From: Ignavibacteria bacterium
GTDB lineage: Bacteria; Bacteroidota; Ignavibacteria; Ch128b
NCBI GenBank assembly: GCA_026415235.1
Contig: JAOAHM010000059.1
Location: forward strand, 1-53,250
Length of the DNA stretch: 53,250 nt
Direction: 5' to 3'
Shown piece by piece: positions 45,852-53,250 of the stretch. Position 1 is the first letter of the stretch. Each line of letters starts with the position of its first letter. The notes beneath the pieces are model-generated. The model was not told the origin of the DNA. It was given only the letters and a program-made list of their open reading frames with translations, and did no database searches. A program made the position numbers and the translations under genes.

Positions 45852-48800
45852 TTACTCGTATTCAACATTAACTTCCAAACATAGACCCTGCAATTCCCTG
45901 ACAAGAACATTGAAGGATTCAGGAACATTAGCTTCAGGGAAATTATCACCTTTTACAATTGCTTCATAAACTTTTGCTCGTCCTGTAACATCATCACTTT
46001 TTACAGTTAACATTTCTTGTAATGTATGAGCTGCACCATAAGCTTCAAGTGCCCAAACTTCCATTTCACCAAATCGTTGACCACCAAATTGAGCTTTTCC
46101 ACCAAGAGGTTGTTGTGTGATTAATGAATAAGGTCCAATAGAACGAGCATGTATCTTATCTTCCACAAGGTGTGACAACTTCATAATATAAGCCACACCT
46201 ACAGTTACTTCTTTGTCGAATCGTTCTCCAGTTCTTCCATCATAAAGAACTGTTTTTCCACTTGGATTTAAACCGGCTTTCTTAAGGTATTCTTGTATTT
46301 CTTCCCAAGAAGCACCATCAAAGATTGGCGTAGCGAACTTCACACCTAATTTGTATGCTGCCCAACCTAAGGCACATTCAAGTAATTGTCCAACATTCAT
46401 TCTTGAAGGCACACCAAGTGGATTTAAAATAATATCTACTGGTGTACCATCTGGTAAGTATGGCATATCCTCAACAGGAACAATCTTAGCTACAACACCT
46501 TTATTACCATGTCTTCCTGCCATCTTATCACCAACCATAATCTTGCGCTTTTTCGCAACATACACTTTTGCCATCTGAACAATTCCTGGAGGCAAATCAT
46601 CACCTGCTTGTATCTTATTCTTTTCTCGCTTCAGAGTATCATCTATTTCTTGTTTATTAATGAAATAGTTTTCGTAAAGTTTTCTTACGAGTGAATTCTT
46701 CTTCGAATTTTCAGTCCAATCTGATTCTGTGTCTAATTCATCTATCTTGTCTCCAAGTGCTTCAAAGATAGACCTACGCAAAACCGTACCGCTTCTTATT
46801 GCCGAAGAACCATCACGGAATTTTATACCGACACATTCAATACCATCAAAAATCTCAACTAATCTATCAACTAACTTTGACCTTAATTTATCAATATCTT
46901 CATCATGTTGTTGTTCAAGTAATTCAATTAATTTTTTCTCTTCTTTTCTTCCCTCAGCATCTCGTCTTCTTCGCGTGAATAATTTAGTAGCAACAACGAC
47001 TCCTTTCATTCCAGCAGGAGCTCTAAGTGAGGCATCTTTAACATCACCAGCTTTGTCACCAAAAATTGCTCTTAATAATCTTTCTTCAGGAGTTGGATCA
47101 GTTTCACCTTTTGGAGTTATTTTACCAATTAAAATGTCACCTTCTTTGACTTCAGTTCCAACTCGCACGATACCATGTTCATCAAGGTCTTTTGTAGCCT
47201 CTTCACTTACATTTGGAATTTCTCTAGTAAGTTCTTCTTCACCTCGTTTGGTTTCTCTAACTTGCAATTCAAATTCTTCAATATGAATTGAAGTGTAAAC
47301 ATCTTCTTTTACTAACCTTTCACTTAAAATGATAGCATCCTCAAAATTATAACCACGCCAAGGCATGTAGGCAACTAAAATATTTTTGCCAAGAGCTAAT
47401 TCACCATTTTCTGTTGCATGACCATCAGCAAGAACATCACCTTTTTTAACTCTTTGACCTTCAACTACTAATGGTTTTTGGTTGATGCAAGTATCTTGGT
47501 TTGTTCTGTAAAATTTGGTTAAATAATAAGTTCTAATTTTTCGGTCTTCAAATGATGTTAAGCGCTCAGTTTCAGTCATGTCATATTCAATTGTAATGTG
47601 ATTTGAATCACATTCTAAAACAGTTCCATCACCTTCAGCTAAAATCAATGCTCTTGAGTCTCTTGCAACTTTTCCTTCCATTCCAGTACCAACCAATGGT
47701 GCTTCAGTTTTCAATAATGGCACAGCCTGCCTTTGCATGTTACTTCCCATCAATGCTCTGTTAGCGTCATCGTGTTCAAGGAATGGAATTAATGAAGCTG
47801 CAGGACTAACAATTTGATTTGGAGCAACATCCATGTACTTTATTCTATCAGGTGTTGCTTCGGGGAAATCACCTCGGAACCTTGAAATAATTCTTTCGCC
47901 AATAAATTTACCTTGCTCGTTTAATTTTGTACTTGCTTGAGCAATTGCAACTTCATCTTCTTTTTCAGCAGTAAGATATTCAATTTCGTTTGTAACAACA
48001 CCATTCTGAACTTTTCGATATGGTGTTTCAATAAAACCGTATTTGTTAATTCTTGAATAAATACAAAGTGAAGAAATCAAACCGATATTTGGACCTTCCG
48101 GTGTTTCGATTGGACATAACCTACCATAATGCGTGTAGTGAACATCGCGCACCTCGAAACCTGCTCGTTCACGAGTTAAACCACCTGGACCTAAAGCACT
48201 TAATCTTCGCTTATGCGTAATTTCAGCAAGTGGATTTGTTTGATCAAGAAATTGTGATAATTGATTTGTACCGAAAAACGAGTTAATTACACTTGAGATT
48301 ATTCTTGCATTAACAAGGTCTTGCGGACCGAAATTTTCGGTTTCTTGAATATTCATTTTTTCTCGAATTGTTCGAGCAAGCCTTGCAAATGCTGTGTTGA
48401 ATTGTTGTGTAAGTTGTTCACCTACGGTTCGTACTCTTCGGTTGCCTAAGTGATCAATATCATCAACAGGAACCTTTTGATCTTTTAAGTCAATTATGTA
48501 CTTAATAATTGCAATAATGTCTTCTTTAGTGAGGATAGTGATGTCTTCAGGAATATTCAATCCGAGCTTGACATTCATTCTATGTCTTCCCACTTCACCA
48601 AGGTCATATCTCTTCGGATTGAAGAACAGTTTATCAATTAATCCTCTTGCAGTTTCTAAATCAGGTGCTTCGGTTGCTCTGAGTTGTTTATAAATTGCTT
48701 CAAGAGCTTCTTCTTCACTATGAGCAATATCATTTGCTAAAGTATTTAAGATTAAATGACCATCAACCGAGTCAATTTGCTTGATAAATTTGATTTTCTT

Positions 48801-49610
48801 GTTTCCAGTCTTTTTAGCTCTTTGCAGAATTTCTTCTGTAAACTCTGTATCCTTAGTTGCAAAAATTTCGCCTGTAGTAAAATCAATTAAATCGGTCGCT
48901 AATTTTCTTCCAAAATATTCTTTAATTTGCTCTTTATTAACATCTACTTCTTCGTATAAATCAAATAATTCAAGTATCTGTTCGTCAGAAGAATAACCAA
49001 TAGCTCTTAGAAGTGTTGTGGCTGGGAATTTTTTCTTTCTATCAATATAGACATACATCATATTGGAGATGTCAGTAGCAAATTCCACCCAAGAACCTTT
49101 GAATGGAATTACTCTACCAGTATAAATCATCGTTCCGTTTGGATGCATTATTTCAGAAAAGACTACGCCCGGAGAACGATGTAATTGACTTACAATTGCT
49201 CTTTCAGCACCGTTAATTATAAAACTTCCTTTAGGCGTCATGTATGGTAAGTTTCCAAGATAAACATCTTGCTCAACCGATTGAACAAACTCTTGAGTAT
49301 CTAAATCTCTGATTGATAATCTCATTTTTGCCTTGAGAGGAACAGCGTAAGTTAATCCTCTCTCGAGACATTCTTGAATGGTATATCTTGGTTTTTCAAC
49401 ATAGTATTCAACAAAATCTAATTTGAAATTTTCCCTTTGATCCAAAACAGGAAAATTCTGAAGGAAAACACTTTGTAATCCTTTGTTTTCTCTTTTACTG
49501 GGTGGAACTTTTGCTTGGAGAAAATCTTCAAACGACTCAAGCTGAACAGCTAATAAATCCGGCGCCTCAATTGCACTTTTAATTTTCGAGAAAGATATTC
49601 TATCTGCCAC
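45852..49610 (-). CDS. rpoB: RNA polymerase beta subunit
   Basis: A 1252-aa subunit with the rifampicin region ([40 protein letters not shown]), [20 protein letters not shown] and [20 protein letters not shown] near the C-terminus, and a Lys-containing [19 protein letters not shown] loop. The rif-region residues visible are the sensitive type. It is separated from rplL by a 111-bp gap containing a long hairpin. Confidence 0.98.
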   Translation of the reverse strand: MADRISFSKIKSAIEAPDLLAVQLESFEDFLQAKVPPSKRENKGLQSVFLQNFPVLDQRENFKLDFVEYYVEKPRYTIQECLERGLTYAVPLKAKMRLSIRDLDTQEFVQSVEQDVYLGNLPYMTPKGSFIINGAERAIVSQLHRSPGVVFSEIMHPNGTMIYTGRVIPFKGSWVEFATDISNMMYVYIDRKKKFPATTLLRAIGYSSDEQILELFDLYEEVDVNKEQIKEYFGRKLATDLIDFTTGEIFATKDTEFTEEILQRAKKTGNKKIKFIKQIDSVDGHLILNTLANDIAHSEEEALEAIYKQLRATEAPDLETARGLIDKLFFNPKRYDLGEVGRHRMNVKLGLNIPEDITILTKEDIIAIIKYIIDLKDQKVPVDDIDHLGNRRVRTVGEQLTQQFNTAFARLARTIREKMNIQETENFGPQDLVNARIISSVINSFFGTNQLSQFLDQTNPLAEITHKRRLSALGPGGLTRERAGFEVRDVHYTHYGRLCPIETPEGPNIGLISSLCIYSRINKYGFIETPYRKVQNGVVTNEIEYLTAEKEDEVAIAQASTKLNEQGKFIGERIISRFRGDFPEATPDRIKYMDVAPNQIVSPAASLIPFLEHDDANRALMGSNMQRQAVPLLKTEAPLVGTGMEGKVARDSRALILAEGDGTVLECDSNHITIEYDMTETERLTSFEDRKIRTYYLTKFYRTNQDTCINQKPLVVEGQRVKKGDVLADGHATENGELALGKNILVAYMPWRGYNFEDAIILSERLVKEDVYTSIHIEEFELQVRETKRGEEELTREIPNVSEEATKDLDEHGIVRVGTEVKEGDILIGKITPKGETDPTPEERLLRAIFGDKAGDVKDASLRAPAGMKGVVVATKLFTRRRRDAEGRKEEKKLIELLEQQHDEDIDKLRSKLVDRLVEIFDGIECVGIKFRDGSSAIRSGTVLRRSIFEALGDKIDELDTESDWTENSKKNSLVRKLYENYFINKQEIDDTLKREKNKIQAGDDLPPGIVQMAKVYVAKKRKIMVGDKMAGRHGNKGVVAKIVPVEDMPYLPDGTPVDIILNPLGVPSRMNVGQLLECALGWAAYKLGVKFATPIFDGASWEEIQEYLKKAGLNPSGKTVLYDGRTGERFDKEVTVGVAYIMKLSHLVEDKIHARSIGPYSLITQQPLGGKAQFGGQRFGEMEVWALEAYGAAHTLQEMLTVKSDDVTGRAKVYEAIVKGDNFPEANVPESFNVLVRELQGLCLEVNVEYE

Positions 49611-49643
49611 TTTTACATCTCCAATACTTATTATTGATTGTTA

Positions 49644-49692
49644 CCAATAAAAATGGAAAATGATGAGCCAAAATTTTGACTCATCACTTTCC
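49644..49692 (-). terminator. Long hairpin and U-run between rplL and rpoB (attenuator or processing site)
   Basis: Bases 49655-49692 form an almost loopless stem of about 19 bp on the minus strand (GGAAAGTGATGAGTCAAAA with TTTTGGCTCATCATTTTCC, two G-U pairs). ATTTTTATTGG follows. The place matches the rplL-rpoB attenuator and RNase III site known in E. coli, which lowers rpoBC output relative to rplJL. Function here is inferred from position and shape. Confidence 0.7.
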
Positions 49693-49721
49693 TATAAAAT
49701 GTATTATTTAACGAATTAAAT

Positions 49722-50105
49722 TTATTTGATTTCGACTTTACCGCCAGCTTCTTCAATTTCTTTCTTGATTTTTTCAGCTTCTTCTTTGCTAACACCTTCT
49801 TTAATTGGTTTTGGAGCTGAATCAACCAAATCTTTTGCTTCTTTCAAACCTAATCCTGTATGAGCACGAACAACTTTAATAACATTAATCTTTTGTGCAC
49901 CTGCATCCGTTAAGATAACATTAAATTCAGTCTTTTCTTCTTGTGCTGGAGCTGCTGCTGCACCTGCGGCTGGTGCACCTGCCATAACTACTGGTGCTGC
50001 TGCAGTTACTCCAAATTCTTCTTCTAATGCTTTCTTTAATTCAGCTGCTTCTGTTAAAGTCAATCCTTTGATTTGCTCTACTAAACTTGCGACTTTCTCT
50101 GTCAT
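49722..50105 (-). CDS. rplL: Ribosomal protein L7/L12
   Basis: A 127-aa stalk protein that recruits translation GTPases. It has an N-terminal dimerisation helix pair ([20 protein letters not shown]), an Ala/Pro/Gly hinge ([14 protein letters not shown], about 43-56) and the factor-binding C-domain (KIEIEAGG-type end; [20 protein letters not shown]). It follows rplJ by 18 bp. Confidence 0.97.
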   Translation of the reverse strand: MTEKVASLVEQIKGLTLTEAAELKKALEEEFGVTAAAPVVMAGAPAAGAAAAPAQEEKTEFNVILTDAGAQKINVIKVVRAHTGLGLKEAKDLVDSAPKPIKEGVSKEEAEKIKKEIEEAGGKVEIK

Positions 50106-50123
50106 TTTTCTAACTCCTAATTT

Positions 50124-50648
50124 TTAATTACTTTCTTGTTTTTTGATATAAGCATCTAATACACCAACAAGATCACGCATTACACCATTGATAGCTCCAA
50201 TTACACCAGCAATTGGTGCTTGAATACCACCAATGATTCCTGCAATGATCTCTGGTTTCGATGGAAGTGATGCTAATTCTTCTAACTTTGAACCATCAAA
50301 AAATGAATTCTCAATATAACAAGCTTTTAAATCTAACTTGTTATATTTTTCTCTGAACTTTTTAATGATTCTTGCAGGAACTACTGGGTCTTCTTTTGAA
50401 ATTGCAAGACCTGTCATTCCCACTAAATAATCTTTTGCTTTATCGAAACGGTTAACTCGATCGATTGCAAGTTTTGCCAAAGTGTTTTTTACAACACGAT
50501 ATTCGACATTAGCTTTCCTGAACTCACGTCTAAGCTCATTAACTTCTTCAACTTTAATCCCCTGAAAATTAACGAGGTAAAGTCCAGTGGCGTCTTTCAA
50601 CTTCTCGGCAACCCTTGCAACGACCTCTGCTTTTTCGGCTTTGTTCAT
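50124..50648 (-). CDS. rplJ: Ribosomal protein L10
   Basis: A 174-aa stalk base that anchors L7/L12 dimers. It has LYLVNFQGIKVEEVNELRRE, EYRVVKNTLAKLAID and a C-terminal helix for L7/L12 binding. The 70-bp gap upstream is short but could host an L10 leader; no clear fold was identified by eye. Confidence 0.96.
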   Translation of the reverse strand: MNKAEKAEVVARVAEKLKDATGLYLVNFQGIKVEEVNELRREFRKANVEYRVVKNTLAKLAIDRVNRFDKAKDYLVGMTGLAISKEDPVVPARIIKKFREKYNKLDLKACYIENSFFDGSKLEELASLPSKPEIIAGIIGGIQAPIAGVIGAINGVMRDLVGVLDAYIKKQESN

Positions 50649-50718
50649 AATTCAACCTATCCTTAAATGGATTTACATCAATTATTTTTGAAGCTTTTAG
50701 AGTGCGTAATAGTCAACT

Positions 50719-51414
50719 TTATAAATTTGTTAATTCAGCACGGTCTATCTTAATCCCAGGTCCCATTGTACTTGAGACATAGATAGACTTAACATACTGT
50801 CCTTTTGCCGAAGCAGGTTTTAATCTCAAAATGGTGCTTAACAAAGCTTTAAAATTTTCAATTAGCTTTTGAGTATCGAAAGATGCTTTTCCAATTGAAG
50901 CGTGAACAATTCCAGCTTTATCAACACGAAATTGTATTTTTCCAGCTTTAAGTTCTTTGACAACCTTACCAACATCCATAGTCACAGTACCACTTTTTGG
51001 ATTTGGCATTAAACCTCTTGAGCCTAAAATTTTTCCTAACTTACCTACTTCTGGCATTACATCTGGAGTTGCAACAACTACATCAAAATCAAGCCAACCT
51101 TCTTGTATCTTTTTTATGTACTCATCAAAACCTACATAATCAGCACCAGCTTCTTTTGCCTCTTGTTCTTTTGGTCCACGAGTTAATACTAAGACTTTCA
51201 CTTCTTTCCCTGTACCATGTGGCAATACAACCGTTCCTCTTACCATCTGGTCTGCATGTCTTGGGTCAACTCCTAGTCTTACAGCTACATCAACCGACTC
51301 ATCAAATTTCGCATTAGCTAATTCTTTAACTAACGCAAATGCCTCAGAAAGTTTATACTCTTTTTTTGTATCAACTTTTGAAATGTTGTTTTTAACTCTT
51401 TTACTTACTTTCAT
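50719..51414 (-). CDS. rplA: Ribosomal protein L1
   Basis: A 231-aa L1-stalk protein involved in E-site tRNA release. It has [40 protein letters not shown] and [20 protein letters not shown]. The ATG at 51414 is chosen over a TTG two codons upstream, because AGG sits at the right distance from the ATG. Confidence 0.97.
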   Translation of the reverse strand: MKVSKRVKNNISKVDTKKEYKLSEAFALVKELANAKFDESVDVAVRLGVDPRHADQMVRGTVVLPHGTGKEVKVLVLTRGPKEQEAKEAGADYVGFDEYIKKIQEGWLDFDVVVATPDVMPEVGKLGKILGSRGLMPNPKSGTVTMDVGKVVKELKAGKIQFRVDKAGIVHASIGKASFDTQKLIENFKALLSTILRLKPASAKGQYVKSIYVSSTMGPGIKIDRAELTNL

Positions 51415-51429
51415 GCTCAAACCTATTTT

Positions 51430-51855
51430 TTATCCTTCTACAGTAATTCCCATGCTTCTTGCAGTACCTTCAATCATACTCATAGCTGCTTCAAGTGATG
51501 CTGCATTCAAATCTGGCATTTTCATCAAAGCAATCTCTTTAATTTGCTCTTTGGTTACTTTACCGACTTTTACTTTGTTTGGCTCAGCTGAACCTTTTTC
51601 AATTTTTGCAGCTTTGAGTAATAAAACTGATGCAGGTGGTGTCTTCGTGATAAATGTAAACGACTTATCAGAATAAACCGTAATAACAACTGGTATAATT
51701 AATCCTGCTTGATTTTGAGTTCTTGCATTGAATTGCTTGCAGAACTCCATAATGTTAACACCTTTTTGACCTAAAGCAGGTCCAACTGGTGGTGATGGAT
51801 TTGCTTGTCCTGCAGGAATTTGAAGTTTAATATATCCAACTACTTTCTTAGCCAT
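51430..51855 (-). CDS. rplK: Ribosomal protein L11
   Basis: A 141-aa protein at the GTPase-associated centre ([56 protein letters not shown]). It lies 15 bp after nusG and 9 bp before the L1 frame. Confidence 0.98.
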   Translation of the reverse strand: MAKKVVGYIKLQIPAGQANPSPPVGPALGQKGVNIMEFCKQFNARTQNQAGLIIPVVITVYSDKSFTFITKTPPASVLLLKAAKIEKGSAEPNKVKVGKVTKEQIKEIALMKMPDLNAASLEAAMSMIEGTARSMGITVEG

Positions 51856-51870
51856 AATTTTCTCTCAAAT

Positions 51871-52404
51871 TTATTTTTCTAATTCTGCTTGAGTGAAATC
51901 AATTTCAACTGGAGTTTTTCGACCAAAAATGGAGACCATTACTTTTAATTTTAACTTTTCGCTATTCACTTCTTGAACTGTTCCTTTCATCTTTGCAAAT
52001 GGTCCATTCGTAATTACGATTGGGTCTCCAACTTTGAATGGTGTTTCAACTCTTTCGCCTTTCTCTTCAGCTTTAATCTTTCCAATAATTCTTTCAACTT
52101 CATCAGGATGAAGAGGTTGAGGTTTATTTCTTGTACCGAGAAATCCCATTACAGAAGGAATACTCATTATAATATCAATTATTCTCTTGTCAAGTTGTGC
52201 TTCTATTAAAATGTAACCAGGGAAAAAACTTTTGCTTTTACTTTTCTTTTTACCGTCTTTTACTTCAAAAACTTTTTCGATTGGAATTAAGATTTGTTTA
52301 ATGTAAGGCTGCAAATTCCTAAACTCAATTTCTTTTTCTAAGGCAGTTTTAACCTTATTCTCATGTCCAGAAAAAGTTCTCAACACATACCACTGATAAC
52401 TCAT
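51871..52404 (-). CDS. nusG: Transcription elongation/antitermination factor NusG
   Basis: A 177-aa factor with an NGN domain that binds the beta' clamp (WYVLRTFSGHENKVKTALEK; FFPGYILIEAQL) and a C-terminal KOW domain (FKVGDPIVITNGPFAKMKGT). It links polymerase to Rho or ribosome. It begins 1 bp after the secE stop. Confidence 0.97.
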   Translation of the reverse strand: MSYQWYVLRTFSGHENKVKTALEKEIEFRNLQPYIKQILIPIEKVFEVKDGKKKSKSKSFFPGYILIEAQLDKRIIDIIMSIPSVMGFLGTRNKPQPLHPDEVERIIGKIKAEEKGERVETPFKVGDPIVITNGPFAKMKGTVQEVNSEKLKLKVMVSIFGRKTPVEIDFTQAELEK

Positions 52405-52405
52405 A

Positions 52406-52588
52406 TTAAAATATTCCCTTGAAAATATTACTTAAAATCTGATCAATGATATAAACAAAAATTGCAAGAATAATACAAGTGATAATAATAAGCTGAGTTG
52501 AGCCTTTTAACTCTTCCTGTGTTGGCCAGGTAACTTTTTTCATTTCCCTGACAACATCATTGAAATAATTGATTATTTTTTCTTTCAT
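52406..52588 (-). CDS. secE: Protein translocase subunit SecE
   Basis: A 60-aa single-span protein: an amphipathic N-terminal helix (FNDVVREMKKVTWPTQEEL) and one transmembrane segment (about 30-52). This is the short SecE form found outside gamma-proteobacteria. It lies between tRNA-Trp and nusG as in most bacteria. Confidence 0.95.
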   Translation of the reverse strand: MKEKIINYFNDVVREMKKVTWPTQEELKGSTQLIIITCIILAIFVYIIDQILSNIFKGIF

Positions 52589-52607
52589 AATACAATTCCT
52601 ATCTCTG

Positions 52608-52680
52608 CACGTCTGGAGGGACTCGAACCCCCAACCTGCGGTTTTGGAGACCGCTGCTCTACCAATTGAGCTACAGACGT
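52608..52680 (-). tRNA. tRNA-Trp (CCA anticodon)
   Basis: A 73-nt cloverleaf: acceptor ACGTCTG/CAGACGT, D arm AGCTCAATTGGTAGAGC, anticodon loop CTCCAAA (anticodon CCA) and T arm GGGGG-TTCGAGT-CCCTC. CCA is not encoded. It lies between rpmG and secE, a widely conserved position. Confidence 0.96.
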
Positions 52681-52684
52681 AAGA

Positions 52685-52834
52685 TTATTTCGTCTCTTTG
52701 TGAGTTGTATGTTTATTACACCACTTGCAGTATTTTTTATACTCTACTCTGCCTGAATGGAGTTTTTTATTTTTTGTAGTTGTGTAATTTCTCCTTTTAC
52801 ACTCTGTACACTCTAAAGTAATAATATCTCTCAT
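52685..52834 (-). CDS. rpmG: Ribosomal protein L33 (zinc form)
   Basis: A 49-aa protein: [20 protein letters not shown] start, CTEC and CKWC knuckles, and a Lys/His-rich end. The ATG at 52834 is used. A longer frame continues upstream, but its extra residues are translated tRNA-Thr sequence. It is 4 bp before tRNA-Trp and 20 bp after tRNA-Thr. Confidence 0.96.
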   Translation of the reverse strand: MRDIITLECTECKRRNYTTTKNKKLHSGRVEYKKYCKWCNKHTTHKETK

Positions 52835-52854
52835 TTTCTTTTCTCGCTTTTTTG

Positions 52855-52927
<73 letters not shown>

Positions 52928-52941
52928 CTGTTCAATTTATC

Positions 52942-52973
52942 AAATAAAAAAATTTTCCCTTAATGGGAAAATT
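52942..52973 (-). terminator. Terminator/attenuator between tRNA-Gly and tRNA-Thr
   Basis: AATTTTCCC (52951-52959) pairs with GGGAAAATT (52965-52973) around a 5-base loop. On the minus strand TTTTTTTATTTG follows. It would separate the tRNA-Tyr/tRNA-Gly transcript from tRNA-Thr and rpmG-secE-nusG, unless read through. Confidence 0.75.
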
Positions 52974-53018
52974 CTTAAATATTCATTCAATCTGTTACAA
53001 TTAAAATAAAACGATTAG

Positions 53019-53091
53019 AGCGGGAGACGGGACTCGAACCCGCGACCAACAGCTTGGAAGGCTGTGACTCTGCCAACTGAGTTACTCCCGC
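53019..53091 (-). tRNA. tRNA-Gly (UCC anticodon)
   Basis: A 73-nt cloverleaf: acceptor GCGGGAG/CTCCCGC, anticodon stem ACAGC/GCTGT with loop CTTCCAA (anticodon TCC) and T arm GCGGG-TTCGAGT-CCCGT. It lies 65 bp after tRNA-Tyr. Confidence 0.96.
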
Positions 53092-53156
53092 ATTAATAAA
53101 TTCATCTTGTAAATGAACTTTTCTGAGTAATCAGTATTTCAATCGAACTTTTCTTG

Positions 53157-53240
53157 TGGGTGGCGAGGGATTCGAACCCCCTAAGGCGTAAGCCAACGGA
53201 TTTACAGTCCGCCCCGGCTCTCCAACTCCGGCGTCCACCC
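53157..53240 (-). tRNA. tRNA-Tyr (GUA anticodon)
   Basis: An 84-nt class II tRNA with a long variable arm. The anticodon loop CTGTAAA gives GTA. The acceptor is GGGTGGA/GCCACCC with one mismatch at the base of the stem. The T arm has GGTTCGAATCC. It is the first gene of the tRNA-Tyr-Gly-Thr series near the window edge. Confidence 0.93.
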
Positions 53241-53250
53241 ATTTTATCTT

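Noticed and set aside
46729-47286. 185-aa open frame on the plus strand inside rpoB
   Set aside because: It is fully antisense to a conserved part of rpoB, Ser-rich by mirror translation, with no ribosome site or recognisable domain.

Overview
The window (about 53 kb, AT-rich, roughly one-third GC) is a bacterial chromosome segment. The primary sigma factor is the short (~285 aa) Bacteroidota-type RpoD. One short-chain dehydrogenase resembles the sepiapterin reductase known from Chlorobium. There is a B12-dependent ribonucleotide reductase and a pair of microcompartment vertex proteins. Together these point to the FCB group near Bacteroidota/Chlorobi, most likely Ignavibacteria. This placement is inferred from protein character, not from a search.

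Layout. 1-448: no intact gene; a ~77-bp tandem array of two kinds of palindrome and a possible gene remnant at the edge. 449-3145 (-): fur-feoA-feoB, iron-responsive control and ferrous iron uptake. 3158-3205: divergent control region with overlapping Fur-like palindromes. 3263-8498 (+): tightly packed run of ten genes: dodecin, peroxiredoxin, a small membrane protein, Bcp peroxidase, rubrerythrin, a DUF3501 protein, then PTPS, GTP cyclohydrolase I, sepiapterin reductase-like SDR and a second SDR. It joins peroxide/oxygen defence to what looks like a complete tetrahydrobiopterin-type pathway. 8574-15828: Spy-like periplasmic protein (-), acyl-CoA synthetase (-), a frameshifted AbgT transporter (+) and class II ribonucleotide reductase NrdJ (+), separated by hairpin terminators.

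15954-22439 (-): a second compact cluster transcribed as engB, a GAF/degenerate-GGDEF membrane protein, deoB, antitoxin, PIN toxin, two EutN/CcmL microcompartment vertex proteins and rpoD. A terminator follows rpoD, then comes an NlpC/P60 lipoprotein gene. The deoB plus vertex-protein pairing suggests a satellite of a microcompartment locus encoded elsewhere.

22482-53240 (-): an uninterrupted transcription/translation supercluster. In the order of transcription it holds tRNA-Tyr, tRNA-Gly, a terminator, tRNA-Thr, rpmG, tRNA-Trp, secE, nusG, rplKAJL, rpoBC, rpsLG, fusA, tuf, then the S10, spc and alpha operons ending with rpoA and rplQ at a strong terminator. The order is classical. Exceptions are a tRNA-Gln gene between rplR and rpsE, the absence of adk between secY and map, and tuf lying beside fusA rather than in the tRNA cluster. 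Several ribosomal genes start with TTG behind strong Shine-Dalgarno sequences.
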